DNA of 33,068 bases, taken from positions 1 to 33,068 of the forward strand of contig JALGVE010000012.1 of the NCBI GenBank assembly GCA_029820045.1, read 5' to 3'. Source of the stretch: Candidatus Zipacnadia bacterium. GTDB lineage: Bacteria > Armatimonadota > Zipacnadia > Zipacnadales > UBA5352. Positions 23,798 through 30,525 of this stretch are shown here, in pieces. Within the stretch, counting starts at the first letter, position 1, and each line of letters starts with the position of its first letter. The notes beneath the pieces are model-generated. The model did not search any database, was not told the origin of the DNA, and was given only the letters and a program-made list of their open reading frames with translations. A program made the translations under genes and the position numbers.

Positions 23798-26599
23798 TCA
23801 CACCCGCCGCAGCCAGATCTCCGCCTCTTCGATACACTCGTCCAGGCTGCCGGTGGCGTAGCTGCAACGCTGAAGCGAGGCGAAGAACCGACGCCCATAG
23901 CCCCTCATGATGAGCCTCTTGTCGAGCACGAAGACCACACCGCGGTCGGTGGTGGCGCGGATGAGCCGACCGAAGCCCTGCTTGAAGGCGATGACGGCCT
24001 CCGGAATGTAGTAGTGCTGCCCGCTGCTCAACCCCTCCCGCTCGACCTGCTCGCAGCGCGCCTCGATGATGGGGTCGCTGGGCACGGCGAAGGGCAGCTT
24101 CGTGATGACGACGCAGCGCAGCGACCGGCCGGGCACATCCACGCCCTCCCAGAAGCTCTTCAGACCATAGAGGACAGTGTTGTCACGCTGTCGGAGCTGG
24201 TCGAGCAGGAACCAACGCGGCCCCGAGACCTGCTGGCAGAGCGGGTTCATGCCGAGGTCGGCCAGGCGGTCGCGCGTTTCCTCGTAGGTCCGGGTCATGC
24301 GGTCGCGGGCAGTGAAGAGCACGAGCATGCCGCCGCTGGTGAGCGAGGCGATGCGGAGGATGGCCTCAATGATCGCCTCGCTGCTGCCGGCCTCTCCCGC
24401 GATCGGCAGGTCGTTGGGCACGCAGAGCAGGAGCTGTTGCTCCAGCGCGAACGGGGAGGGGACGCTCTGCTCGACGATCTCCTCCGCGTGCTCATTGAGG
24501 CCGAGACGATGGCGAAGGTAGTCAAACTCGCCGTCAACGGTCAGGGTCGCGGAGGTCAAGACCAGCGCTGAGTTCCTGCTGTAGACCGCTTCCTCCAGCA
24601 CCGGCCCGACCCTGATGGGCGCGGCGCACAGCCGCCACCATGCGCCCCACTCCGCCTGGGAGATCTCGGCCCAGCAAACGTGGCGCGGCGCCTCGGCGTC
24701 CTCTTCCTCGAGCACGGCGCCCAGGTCGGCGCTTAACTCCGCCACTGTGGCGCGCGCGCCGGCCGCCTCCAGCGCGAGTTCCTCGAGCGGCGGTCTGTCT
24801 TCGCCCATCTCCGTCAGCTTCTCGGCCAGTTCCGCCAGGGTCTTATGACAGCGGGCCAGCAAGACGCCGCACTGCTGGCTCTTCTCGGCGACCGGCGCCC
24901 ACTCCGGGGCCTGGCGCACCAGGGCTCCGAGCCTGACGCTGGCTCGCGCCCGACGGGCGCGCGGGTCGAGGGCTCGGCAGAAGCTGGTCACGCTCTCGCC
25001 TAGCTCCTCGGCACACTCGAGCGTCATGCGCACATCGCTGGCCAGGCTTTCCGCCAACTCGCGGCAGGGGGCGCCCTCGGCCTCGTCGAGGGCATTGAGC
25101 TGCTCGAACAGGCTGTCCAGGAACCCGCGATGGCGGCCTTCCCCACCGAAGGTGCGCCGCAGTCCTGCGAAGCTGAAGGTGGACACCTCGCTGCCGAGCT
25201 GATCGGTGGCGACCGCCTCCAGATTGTGCGCCTCGTCAAAGATGACCCGGGAGTATCGCGGGAGGGCGTCTGACTCGCTGTCGGCGAGCGTCAGCGCATG
25301 GTTTGAGACCACGAGGTCGGCGTTGCGCCCGAGGGCGCGGGCCACACGCACGGAGCAGACCTTCCTGTACGCGCAGCTCGGGCCGACGCAGGTGGTGCGG
25401 TCGGAGCGCACCCGATCAATCATGCCGCGCAGGCTCTCGAACGCCTCATCGGCCTCCGGAGGCAAGGCGTCCAGGTCGCCGTTCTCGCTGGTGGCCGCCC
25501 AGGAGGCGAGGTAAGCCGCCGAGGCCCGCTCCTCGGGAAACAGCGAGCCCCTGGCCTCGCGCAGCAGCGAGAGGAGCCGTCTCACGCACAGGTAGTTGTT
25601 GCGCCCCTTGACCAGTGCGGCCTCGAAGTCAACCGGCAGCGCCCTGGCCAGCAGCGGCAGGTCCTGCCCGACGAGTTGCTCCTGGAGGTTCTTGGTGTTG
25701 GTCGAGACGAGGACCGGCTCGGCGTTCGCGCGCGCCCAGAGGATCGCCGGGACCAGGTAAGCGAGCGACTTGCCCACTCCCGTCCCGGCCTCGACCAGCA
25801 GGAACTGCTCGTCCTCGAGTGAGCGCGCAACGCCCTCAGCCATCTCGATCTGTCCCGGGCGATGCTCATAGCGTTCGAACTCGCGGGCGATGGGGCCCTC
25901 CGGCTGAAAGAACGAGACGGTCAACTCATCGAGGGGTTGCTCCAGGTCCAGCCGCTTGCGCGAGCGCTGCGGGGGCGCCTTCGGCATACCGGCGGCCAGC
26001 ATCTCGAGCGCGCCGGCCGCCGAGCGCGGCAGTGCCAGCTCGTCCCATGGTAGCCAGTCAAAGGCCGGATCGCCGCCGATGAGCTGGCGGACCACCAGTA
26101 GCAGCGGCCCCGGCAGCGCGCTCAGCCGCGCCTGAAGCTCCGCCTCCAGCTCCTGGCAAAGCCTGGCCCGGCCCAGCGGGTCCTGTTCTGCATAGGGCTG
26201 CAGACCCAGACTCTCGGCCAGGCTCGGCAAGTCGTAATCAACCGGCGCGCTGGGGAAGACGGCCTCGGCTCTGCCGCGCTCTGCGCCCTCGACAGGCGAG
26301 GACCCCTGTCGCACCTGGGCAGGTGAGGGGAGAATGATGAGCGCGGCCGGCAGGAGGTCGCGAACCCGTCCCCTTGCATCCCCTGAGATGGGCGCCACGT
26401 TAGGCCGGTTCAGCAGATCATCAAGGCGTGAACGCCCATACACGACCAGGTCCGCTCTCGCGAGGTAGGCCAGAAGCTCATGAACCTTCTCGTCAATCTC
26501 GCGCGGGCGAGCCGTGGCGCTGAATTGAAGCACCCGCCCCTCGCCGCCCTCCCTCAGGGCTGAGATGCGCGTACCCTCGGAGCTGGAGGATACGTCCAA
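23798..26599 (-). CDS. DinG-type ATP-dependent DNA helicase with degenerate exonuclease-like N-terminus
   Basis: 933 aa from a TTG at 26599, but the true start is unclear. Residues 1-170 follow the layout of DnaQ-like 3'-5' exonuclease domains fused to DinG in Gram-positive-type proteins, but the motifs are eroded: DVS instead of DxE, YGRSRLD instead of HNxxFD. Helicase motifs are intact: AGTGVGKS (271-278), STNTKNLQEQL, and DEAH (455-458) in VIFDEAHNLEAVATD. Cys338, Cys404, Cys409 and Cys415 fit the Fe-S cluster of XPD/DinG helicases. LVLTSATL, LYGLKSFWEGVDVPG and QGFGRLIRATTDRG complete the set. It should unwind 5' overhang, R-loop or D-loop DNA in repair. The frame is open upstream without ATG or GTG; a missing G in the 26634-26638 run would join it to an ATG at 26670. 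Confidence 0.85.
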   Translation of the reverse strand: MDVSSSSEGTRISALREGGEGRVLQFSATARPREIDEKVHELLAYLARADLVVYGRSRLDDLLNRPNVAPISGDARGRVRDLLPAALIILPSPAQVRQGSSPVEGAERGRAEAVFPSAPVDYDLPSLAESLGLQPYAEQDPLGRARLCQELEAELQARLSALPGPLLLVVRQLIGGDPAFDWLPWDELALPRSAAGALEMLAAGMPKAPPQRSRKRLDLEQPLDELTVSFFQPEGPIAREFERYEHRPGQIEMAEGVARSLEDEQFLLVEAGTGVGKSLAYLVPAILWARANAEPVLVSTNTKNLQEQLVGQDLPLLARALPVDFEAALVKGRNNYLCVRRLLSLLREARGSLFPEERASAAYLASWAATSENGDLDALPPEADEAFESLRGMIDRVRSDRTTCVGPSCAYRKVCSVRVARALGRNADLVVSNHALTLADSESDALPRYSRVIFDEAHNLEAVATDQLGSEVSTFSFAGLRRTFGGEGRHRGFLDSLFEQLNALDEAEGAPCRELAESLASDVRMTLECAEELGESVTSFCRALDPRARRARASVRLGALVRQAPEWAPVAEKSQQCGVLLARCHKTLAELAEKLTEMGEDRPPLEELALEAAGARATVAELSADLGAVLEEEDAEAPRHVCWAEISQAEWGAWWRLCAAPIRVGPVLEEAVYSRNSALVLTSATLTVDGEFDYLRHRLGLNEHAEEIVEQSVPSPFALEQQLLLCVPNDLPIAGEAGSSEAIIEAILRIASLTSGGMLVLFTARDRMTRTYEETRDRLADLGMNPLCQQVSGPRWFLLDQLRQRDNTVLYGLKSFWEGVDVPGRSLRCVVITKLPFAVPSDPIIEARCEQVEREGLSSGQHYYIPEAVIAFKQGFGRLIRATTDRGVVFVLDKRLIMRGYGRRFFASLQRCSYATGSLDECIEEAEIWLRRV

Positions 26600-26689
26600 G
26601 TAGGTCCGGCCCTGCTCGGCGCTGATGGTCTCACCCCCTGGCCCGCGCGCGGCTCGATGGTCTGGGGCATGGAAGCGGCATATGCAAGC

Positions 26690-26726
26690 AAAAACGGCAG
26701 CCCGATTCGATCGGAGGGCTGCCGTT
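26690..26726 (-). terminator. Intrinsic terminator downstream of the SSB gene
   Basis: On the minus strand an 11-bp perfect stem (arms 26716-26726 and 26693-26703; AACGGCAGCCC / GGGCTGCCGTT) with a 12-nt loop runs into TTTTT (26690-26694). It lies 33 bp after the SSB stop and separates that gene from the DinG gene. Confidence 0.88.
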
Positions 26727-26758
26727 GCCAGTAGCTCGAGCCTGATGGTCTGAGCCGA

Positions 26759-27235
26759 CTAGGCGTCTGCTGTCATTTCCATCGTACTCTCCGCGACTGC
26801 CTCATCGCCGTCCTCGTGAAGGGACTCCTCAATGAGACTGACGGTGGCGAAGAGCAGCTCCTTGTCCCAACTGTCCCTCTTGAGGCTTTCGACCGCGGCC
26901 TCGTCTTCGATGGGGTAGCCGTCGGTCGCGCGAATATGTTTTGCCTTGACGATGGTCATGTGCTCACGCGTGCCGTGGCTCGTGTAGCTCTCCTTGTTGA
27001 GCGTCCCGATAATAAGCAGCCGCGTGCCTGCGCGCACGTTCTCCATGACCCATTCACCCAGCTCCTGCCAGGCGTCCACGAGGAACAGGTCCGATACGGG
27101 CTTGCCGTTCGCCCTCATGAAAGGACGATCAACCTCGAAGCTGAACTCCGCCTTGATCTGTCCGGAGGATTTCTGCCTGAGGGTCGGCTCCCGTGTCGAG
27201 AAGCCGGTCAGCGCCACAAAGTTTAGATCAGCCAA
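26759..27235 (-). CDS. Single-stranded DNA-binding protein (SSB-like OB-fold)
   Basis: A 158-aa protein read from a TTG at 27235: GGGAGG at 27243-27248 sits 7 nt upstream and the protein then begins MADLNFVALTGFSTREPTLRQ, as expected for an OB fold. The frame further upstream has no support. Conserved SSB elements are NFVALTGFSTREP, AEFSFEVDRPF, VSDLFLVDAWQELGEWVMENVRAGTRLLIIGTL and a final HMTIVKAKHIR strand at about residue 105. The C-terminal tail is acidic in part but ends MEMTADA and lacks the DDIPF-type tip that recruits repair proteins in canonical SSB. It may therefore be a divergent or secondary SSB. It has its own promoter, a leader of about 118 nt and an intrinsic terminator, so it is monocistronic. 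Confidence 0.82.
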   Translation of the reverse strand: MADLNFVALTGFSTREPTLRQKSSGQIKAEFSFEVDRPFMRANGKPVSDLFLVDAWQELGEWVMENVRAGTRLLIIGTLNKESYTSHGTREHMTIVKAKHIRATDGYPIEDEAAVESLKRDSWDKELLFATVSLIEESLHEDGDEAVAESTMEMTADA

Positions 27236-27242
27236 AACGCAC

Positions 27243-27262
27243 ACCTCCCACGAGTTCTCGTG
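27243..27262 (-). promoter_or_regulatory. SSB ribosome binding site overlapped by a leader hairpin
   Basis: Minus-strand CCACGA / TCGTGG arms (27257-27262 and 27247-27252) close on a 4-nt loop. The last two bases of the stem are the first two of the Shine-Dalgarno GGGAGG (27243-27248). Folding would partly occupy the site for the TTG start, consistent with translational control of SSB; this is inferred. Confidence 0.45.
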
Positions 27263-27359
27263 GCGCGCCTGCAAGACAAGAGGATTGCTCTCCCAGGCCC
27301 GCCGCATGTCCGTCTATCAGAGGATGTGGGACGACGTGTGACGCCGTCCCACGGCGCCT

Positions 27360-27387
27360 ACTATATCACAGTGCGCGGATATGTCAA
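27360..27387 (-). promoter_or_regulatory. Strong sigma70-like promoter for the SSB gene
   Basis: On the minus strand a perfect TTGACA (27382-27387), a 16-nt spacer and TATAGT (27360-27365). Transcription would start near 27353. The -35 box directly abuts the 12-bp duplication flanking the mobile element at 27400-27583. Confidence 0.75.
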
Positions 27388-27399
27388 GGGTCATAGACC
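27388..27399. repeat. 12-bp direct duplication, left copy
   Basis: GGGTCATAGACC occurs here and again at 27584-27595, immediately flanking the element at 27400-27583, as expected of a target-site duplication. The sequence is itself a near palindrome (GGTC-ATA-GACC). Confidence 0.8.
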
Positions 27400-27583
27400 A
27401 GGAGCATCGTTTCTAGCCCTGCCGCTCGTCGCGCTCGGCGGGGGGGCCGCGCCGATCGCGCCTCGGCGGCACCGCGGGCGCCGCTGTCGTATGTAGGGCG
27501 CGCACCTGTGGCGCGCCCCAGGCGGGCGGGGCACCCCCCTTCGCCAAGGCTACGGGGGACTGCCTCGCAAAACCGATGCTCCT
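27400..27583 (+). mobile_element. MITE-like element, copy B (184 bp), with 12-bp target-site duplication
   Basis: The ends are AGGAGCATCGTTT and AAAACCGATGCTCCT, with a 12-bp direct repeat on each side. The interior matches copy A from CTCGGCGG through GTCGTATGTAGGGCGCGCAC and CTTCGCCAAGGCTACGGGG, but lacks about 37 bp near the right end that copies A and C retain. No open frame is credible. The flanking duplication is direct evidence of insertion by a transposition-like event. It fills the gap between the glycosyltransferase stop and the SSB promoter. Confidence 0.85.
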
Positions 27584-27595
27584 GGGTCATAGACC
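27584..27595. repeat. 12-bp direct duplication, right copy
   Basis: An identical copy of the GGGTCATAGACC at 27388-27399, directly after the right terminal inverted repeat. Confidence 0.8.
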
Positions 27596-27604
27596 GCTGC
27601 GCGG

Positions 27605-28738
27605 TCAGAACCAGTACTTCGGCTTCCTGCCCTGGGCCAGCACCCGGCGGTACAGCTCCTCCGCGCGGCGTGCCATCGCCTCCACCGTGAACACCCGTCG
27701 CGCGCGCTGCTTGCCACGCGCGCCCATCTCCCTCGCACGTTCCCGGTCCTCAAGAAGGTACGCGACCCTCTCGGCCAGGCCCCCCGCATCGCCGGCTGGC
27801 GCAAGCAGCCCGGTCACTCCGTCCACCAGCACCTCGCGGATGCCCGGAGCGTCGCTGCCCACTACCGGCTTACCCAGGAAGGCAGCCTCAACCAGGGCTA
27901 CACCCAGGCCCTCCTTCGCTACCGAGGGCAGCACTACCACGTCCATCGCCTGCATGATACTCGGCGCGTCGTGGCGATAGCCCAGGAAGCGGGCGGCTTC
28001 GCCAAGGCCAAGCTCCCTCGCCAGTGCCGTGAGCGCCTCGCGCTCCACGCCCTCCCCCACCAGCAGACAAACTAACTCCGGCCAGCGCTCGCGCAGGATA
28101 GCCGTAGCTCGCAGCAGATGCTCCTGGCCCTTCTTCCTGGACAGGTGCGCTACGGCGCCGATGACCGGAACACTCGGGGCGATGTCCAACTCTTGCCGCA
28201 CTTCATCCGCGGGCGGCAGGTTCTCGAACTGCTGGGGATAGACGCCGTTGTAGAGGACCTCGACCTTCTCGGGCGCGACGCCCTGTGCCAGCAGGTGCTC
28301 GCGAACACCCTCTGAGCAGGTGGCTATCAGGTCTGCCAGCAGGAAGCAGGTCTTCGAGTTGAGCGCATGCACGGCGGCGACAACGGGGGTGCGGATCAGC
28401 CTGCCAGCGATGCTTCCCCACAGCCCGGCCGTGGACAGATGCGTGTGAATGATGTCGGCGCCAACGCGCTCAGCCAGCCAGGCAATGAGGAAGGGGCTGA
28501 AGAGATTGCCCTTGCCCGCGATGGGCAGGGCGTGGGCTTCGATCTCGCGTTCGGCCAGCTCCCGAAGCAGAAGCTCGTTGGCCTTGCACGCGAACACTAC
28601 CCGGTGGCCGCGCTGTTGCAGACCGTCGCCGAGGTAGACCGCCATCCGCTCGGCGCCGGAGTAGCGCCGCGGAGTGATGACGGTTAGCACCGTCAGCCTT
28701 GAGGTGGGAGGCGGGAGGCGAGAAGCGGGTAGCGGCAT
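27605..28738 (-). CDS. GT4-family (GT-B fold) glycosyltransferase
   Basis: A 377-aa cytoplasmic or membrane-associated protein. The ATG at 28738 has AAGGG 6-8 nt upstream; residues 2-15 are Pro/Arg/Ser-rich and come from a repetitive stretch, so a start near residue 16 (LTVLTVITP) cannot be excluded. The N-terminal Rossmann domain has YSGAERM and DIIHTHLSTAGLWG. The C-terminal GT4 domain has GAVAHLSRKKGQEHLLRA, LVGEG, YRHDAPSIMQAMDVVVLPS and the E-x7-E pair (Glu276, Glu284) in KEGLGVALVEAAFLGKPVV. Such enzymes transfer sugars from nucleotide donors during LPS, capsule or glycolipid assembly; donor and acceptor are unknown. It is the last gene of the rph-rdgB operon, 9 bp after rdgB. Confidence 0.9.
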   Translation of the reverse strand: MPLPASRLPPPTSRLTVLTVITPRRYSGAERMAVYLGDGLQQRGHRVVFACKANELLLRELAEREIEAHALPIAGKGNLFSPFLIAWLAERVGADIIHTHLSTAGLWGSIAGRLIRTPVVAAVHALNSKTCFLLADLIATCSEGVREHLLAQGVAPEKVEVLYNGVYPQQFENLPPADEVRQELDIAPSVPVIGAVAHLSRKKGQEHLLRATAILRERWPELVCLLVGEGVEREALTALARELGLGEAARFLGYRHDAPSIMQAMDVVVLPSVAKEGLGVALVEAAFLGKPVVGSDAPGIREVLVDGVTGLLAPAGDAGGLAERVAYLLEDRERAREMGARGKQRARRVFTVEAMARRAEELYRRVLAQGRKPKYWF

Positions 28739-28747
28739 GATGAACCC

Positions 28748-29533
28748 TTACAGGTGCTCCAGTATCTCAGGCAGGTCGCGGCGGAGCTGCTGAAGAGCGC
28801 GGCCACGGTGGCTGACCTCGTTCTTTTCTTCGGGCGCCATCTCCGCGAAGGTCACGCCGGCGGGCGGGTAGTAGAACACGGGGTCGTAGCCGAACCCACC
28901 TTCGCCGCGCGGCTCAGTCAGTATCTGTCCCTCAACCTGGCCCTCCCAGCGGCCGATCTCCGAGCACTGCTGTTCGTGCCCGCAGGTGCCCTCACCTGTG
29001 GATAGAATGGGCAGACGAGGGCGTCTGCCGCCACCCTTCGGCCTCTTGGGAATGGGCAGACGAGGGCGTCTGCCGCCACCCTTCGGCCTCTTGGGAATGG
29101 GCAGACGAGGGCGTCTGCCGCCACTCTTCGCCCTCTTGGGTCCCGCCAGGATGAGCACACACACGAACCGCGCGGTCCGCTTTGCAGCCGGCACGCCCTC
29201 CATCGCCGCCAGCAGCTTCGCCACCAGGTCCGCGTCGTTGGCGCCCTCGCCCGCATATCGGCTGGAGAGCACGCCGGGTGCCCCGCCGAGCGCGTCCACG
29301 ACCAGGCCGGAGTCGTCAGCCAGCGCCAACTCGCCGGTAGCCCGGGCTACGGCGAGGGCCTTCTCACGCGCGTTGCCCGCGAAGCTGTCGTGGGTCTCAG
29401 TGAGTTGGGGCGGGTCGGCAAGCTCACCCAGGTGAGTGACGATGACCGGTAGGCCCAGGAGCAGTTCGCGGATCTCCCTGACCTTGCCGGGGTTATTGGT
29501 CGCGAGCACCAGCGGGCGTTGCTCTGCGCTCAC
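28748..29533 (-). CDS. rdgB: RdgB/HAM1 XTP/dITP diphosphatase with a 55-residue repeat insertion
   Basis: A 261-aa protein, about 60 longer than usual. The GTG start at 29533 overlaps the rph stop (GTGA). Family motifs: ATNNPGKVREI (11-21, nucleotide binding), LADDSGL (71-77, catalytic Asp region), GGAPGVLSSRYAG, GEGGFGYDPVF (210-220) and SHRGRAL (241-247). The enzyme hydrolyses XTP, ITP and dITP to monophosphates, keeping deaminated purines out of nucleic acids. Between residues of about 132 and 186, in the loop after strand ARFVCVLILAG and before GRWEGQVEGQI, lies an Arg/Pro/Lys-rich insert. It contains three 15-residue repeats encoded by the 45-bp units at 29006-29140. The frame is kept and no motif is lost, so the enzyme may still work. 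Confidence 0.93.
   Translation of the reverse strand: MSAEQRPLVLATNNPGKVREIRELLLGLPVIVTHLGELADPPQLTETHDSFAGNAREKALAVARATGELALADDSGLVVDALGGAPGVLSSRYAGEGANDADLVAKLLAAMEGVPAAKRTARFVCVLILAGPKRAKSGGRRPRLPIPKRPKGGGRRPRLPIPKRPKGGGRRPRLPILSTGEGTCGHEQQCSEIGRWEGQVEGQILTEPRGEGGFGYDPVFYYPPAGVTFAEMAPEEKNEVSHRGRALQQLRRDLPEILEHL
29006..29140. repeat. Three tandem 45-bp units with internal palindrome, inside rdgB
   Basis: Units 29006-29050, 29051-29095 and 29096-29140. The first two are identical; the third differs at a few bases. Each contains the perfect palindrome GGCAGACG-AGGG-CGTCTGCC. Being a multiple of three, the units leave rdgB open and encode GGRRPRLPIPKRPKG-like repeats. The spacing is uniform with no unique spacers, so this is not a CRISPR array. 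Confidence 0.93.
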
Positions 29534-30255
29534 GGCAGGACCTCGCCGAGCGTTTCCCTCTGCCTGGCGAAAAGCTCCTGAAGACCCTGCTGACCGAGGT
29601 CCATCATCTGTTGAAGCTGCTGGCGAGAGAAGGGCGCGCCCTCGGCGGTGCCCTGCACCTCCACGATCCCGCCGCGCGAGGTCATCACCAGGTTCAGGTC
29701 CACGCGTGCCTTCGAGTCCTCAGCGTAGCACAGATCCAGGAGCACCTCCCCGGAGACCATGCCCACCGAGACCGCCGCCACCTGGGTATTGAGCGGCCAG
29801 CGCTTGATGATGTTCTTGTCCCTGAGGTAGGCGCAGGCATCGGCCACCGCGACGAAAGCGCCGGTGATCGAGGCCGTGCGCGTGCCACCATCCGCCTGGA
29901 GCACATCGCAATCAACGCGGATGGTCAGCGGCCCGAGCAGCCTCATGTCACAGACCGCGCGGAGCGATCTGCCGATCAGCCGCTGGATCTCCTGGGTGCG
30001 ACCCGAGGGCCCGTGCTCGCTCTCACGGCGGGTGCGCTGCTTGGTCGCCCGCGGCAGCATCGAGTACTCGGCGGTGACCCACCCCTCCTGGGTATCGCGC
30101 AGAAAGCGGGGCTGCTCGTCCTCCACCGTCGCCGTGCAGTGAACCCGCGTGTCCCCGAAGGTGATGAGACATGAGCCCTCGGCGTACTTGTTGATATTGC
30201 GCGTCATGCGGACCTCGCGTAGCTCGCCGTTCTCACGCCCATCTTCGCGCAGCAA
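29530..30255 (-). CDS. rph: Ribonuclease PH
   Basis: A 241-aa phosphorolytic 3'-5' exoribonuclease that trims tRNA precursors. A TTG start at 30255 is supported by GGAGG at 30264-30268 (8-nt spacing) and gives MLREDGRENGELREV, aligned with the usual MRxDGRxxxxLRPV opening. Diagnostic stretches are NKYAEGSCLITFGDTRVHCTA, AEYSMLPRATKQRTRRES, SGRTQEIQRLIGRSLRAV and DVLQADGGTRTASITGAF (phosphate-binding region). C-terminal residues EVQGTAEGAPFSRQQL are also typical. The length matches the family. It is the first gene of a three-gene operon; the rph-rdgB order with overlapping ends is common in bacteria. Confidence 0.96.
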   Translation of the reverse strand: MLREDGRENGELREVRMTRNINKYAEGSCLITFGDTRVHCTATVEDEQPRFLRDTQEGWVTAEYSMLPRATKQRTRRESEHGPSGRTQEIQRLIGRSLRAVCDMRLLGPLTIRVDCDVLQADGGTRTASITGAFVAVADACAYLRDKNIIKRWPLNTQVAAVSVGMVSGEVLLDLCYAEDSKARVDLNLVMTSRGGIVEVQGTAEGAPFSRQQLQQMMDLGQQGLQELFARQRETLGEVLP

Positions 30256-30525
30256 TCTCCACGCCTCCGTCGGATGGGACAGGTATACTTGCTGGAGTCA
30301 CTTTCCGCATCGCCGGTGGTTTCTCCTTGCAGCATACCCGTGCGGGTCGGGCTTCCGGCGGCACTCGGGAAGACGTTTCTTGCAGGTCGGAGCTCCTGAT
30401 CCGGCTGCGTTGGCCCGAACGAATGACGAGGACGTTGCCTGTAGGTCGGAGCACGAGCTCCGACCTACGGGTGAAGGACTCCGGTAGGGCCATTTGTCAG
30501 GCATCGTTGACTTCCTGGCCGACAG
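30256..30525. other. Intergenic region between the amidase stop and the rph start, with a palindromic repeat
   Basis: This is 270 bp. A perfect 12-bp palindrome lies at 30441-30468, and a related half copy (CAGGTCGGAGCTCC) near 30382-30395. The rph ribosome binding site is at 30264-30268. A -10-like GTATACC is read on the minus strand around 30283-30289, without a clear -35. No gene is supported. Confidence 0.5.
30441..30468. repeat. Perfect 12-bp-arm palindrome, 4-nt loop
   Basis: GTAGGTCGGAGC and GCTCCGACCTAC flank ACGA, 57 bp downstream of the amidase stop on its strand. No U tract follows, so it is more likely a dispersed palindromic repeat than an intrinsic terminator. An incomplete relative lies about 60 bp to the left. 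Confidence 0.75.

Noticed and set aside
27236-27307. N-terminal extension of the SSB frame (AWESNPLVLQARHE) and a possible tRNA-like leader
   Set aside because: The TTG at 27235 has the only good ribosome binding site. The leader lacks a T-loop consensus, a proper anticodon arm and a CCA end, so it is not a tRNA.
29006-29140. CRISPR array
   Set aside because: Three tandem units have no unique spacers, lie inside a coding frame, and no cas gene is nearby.
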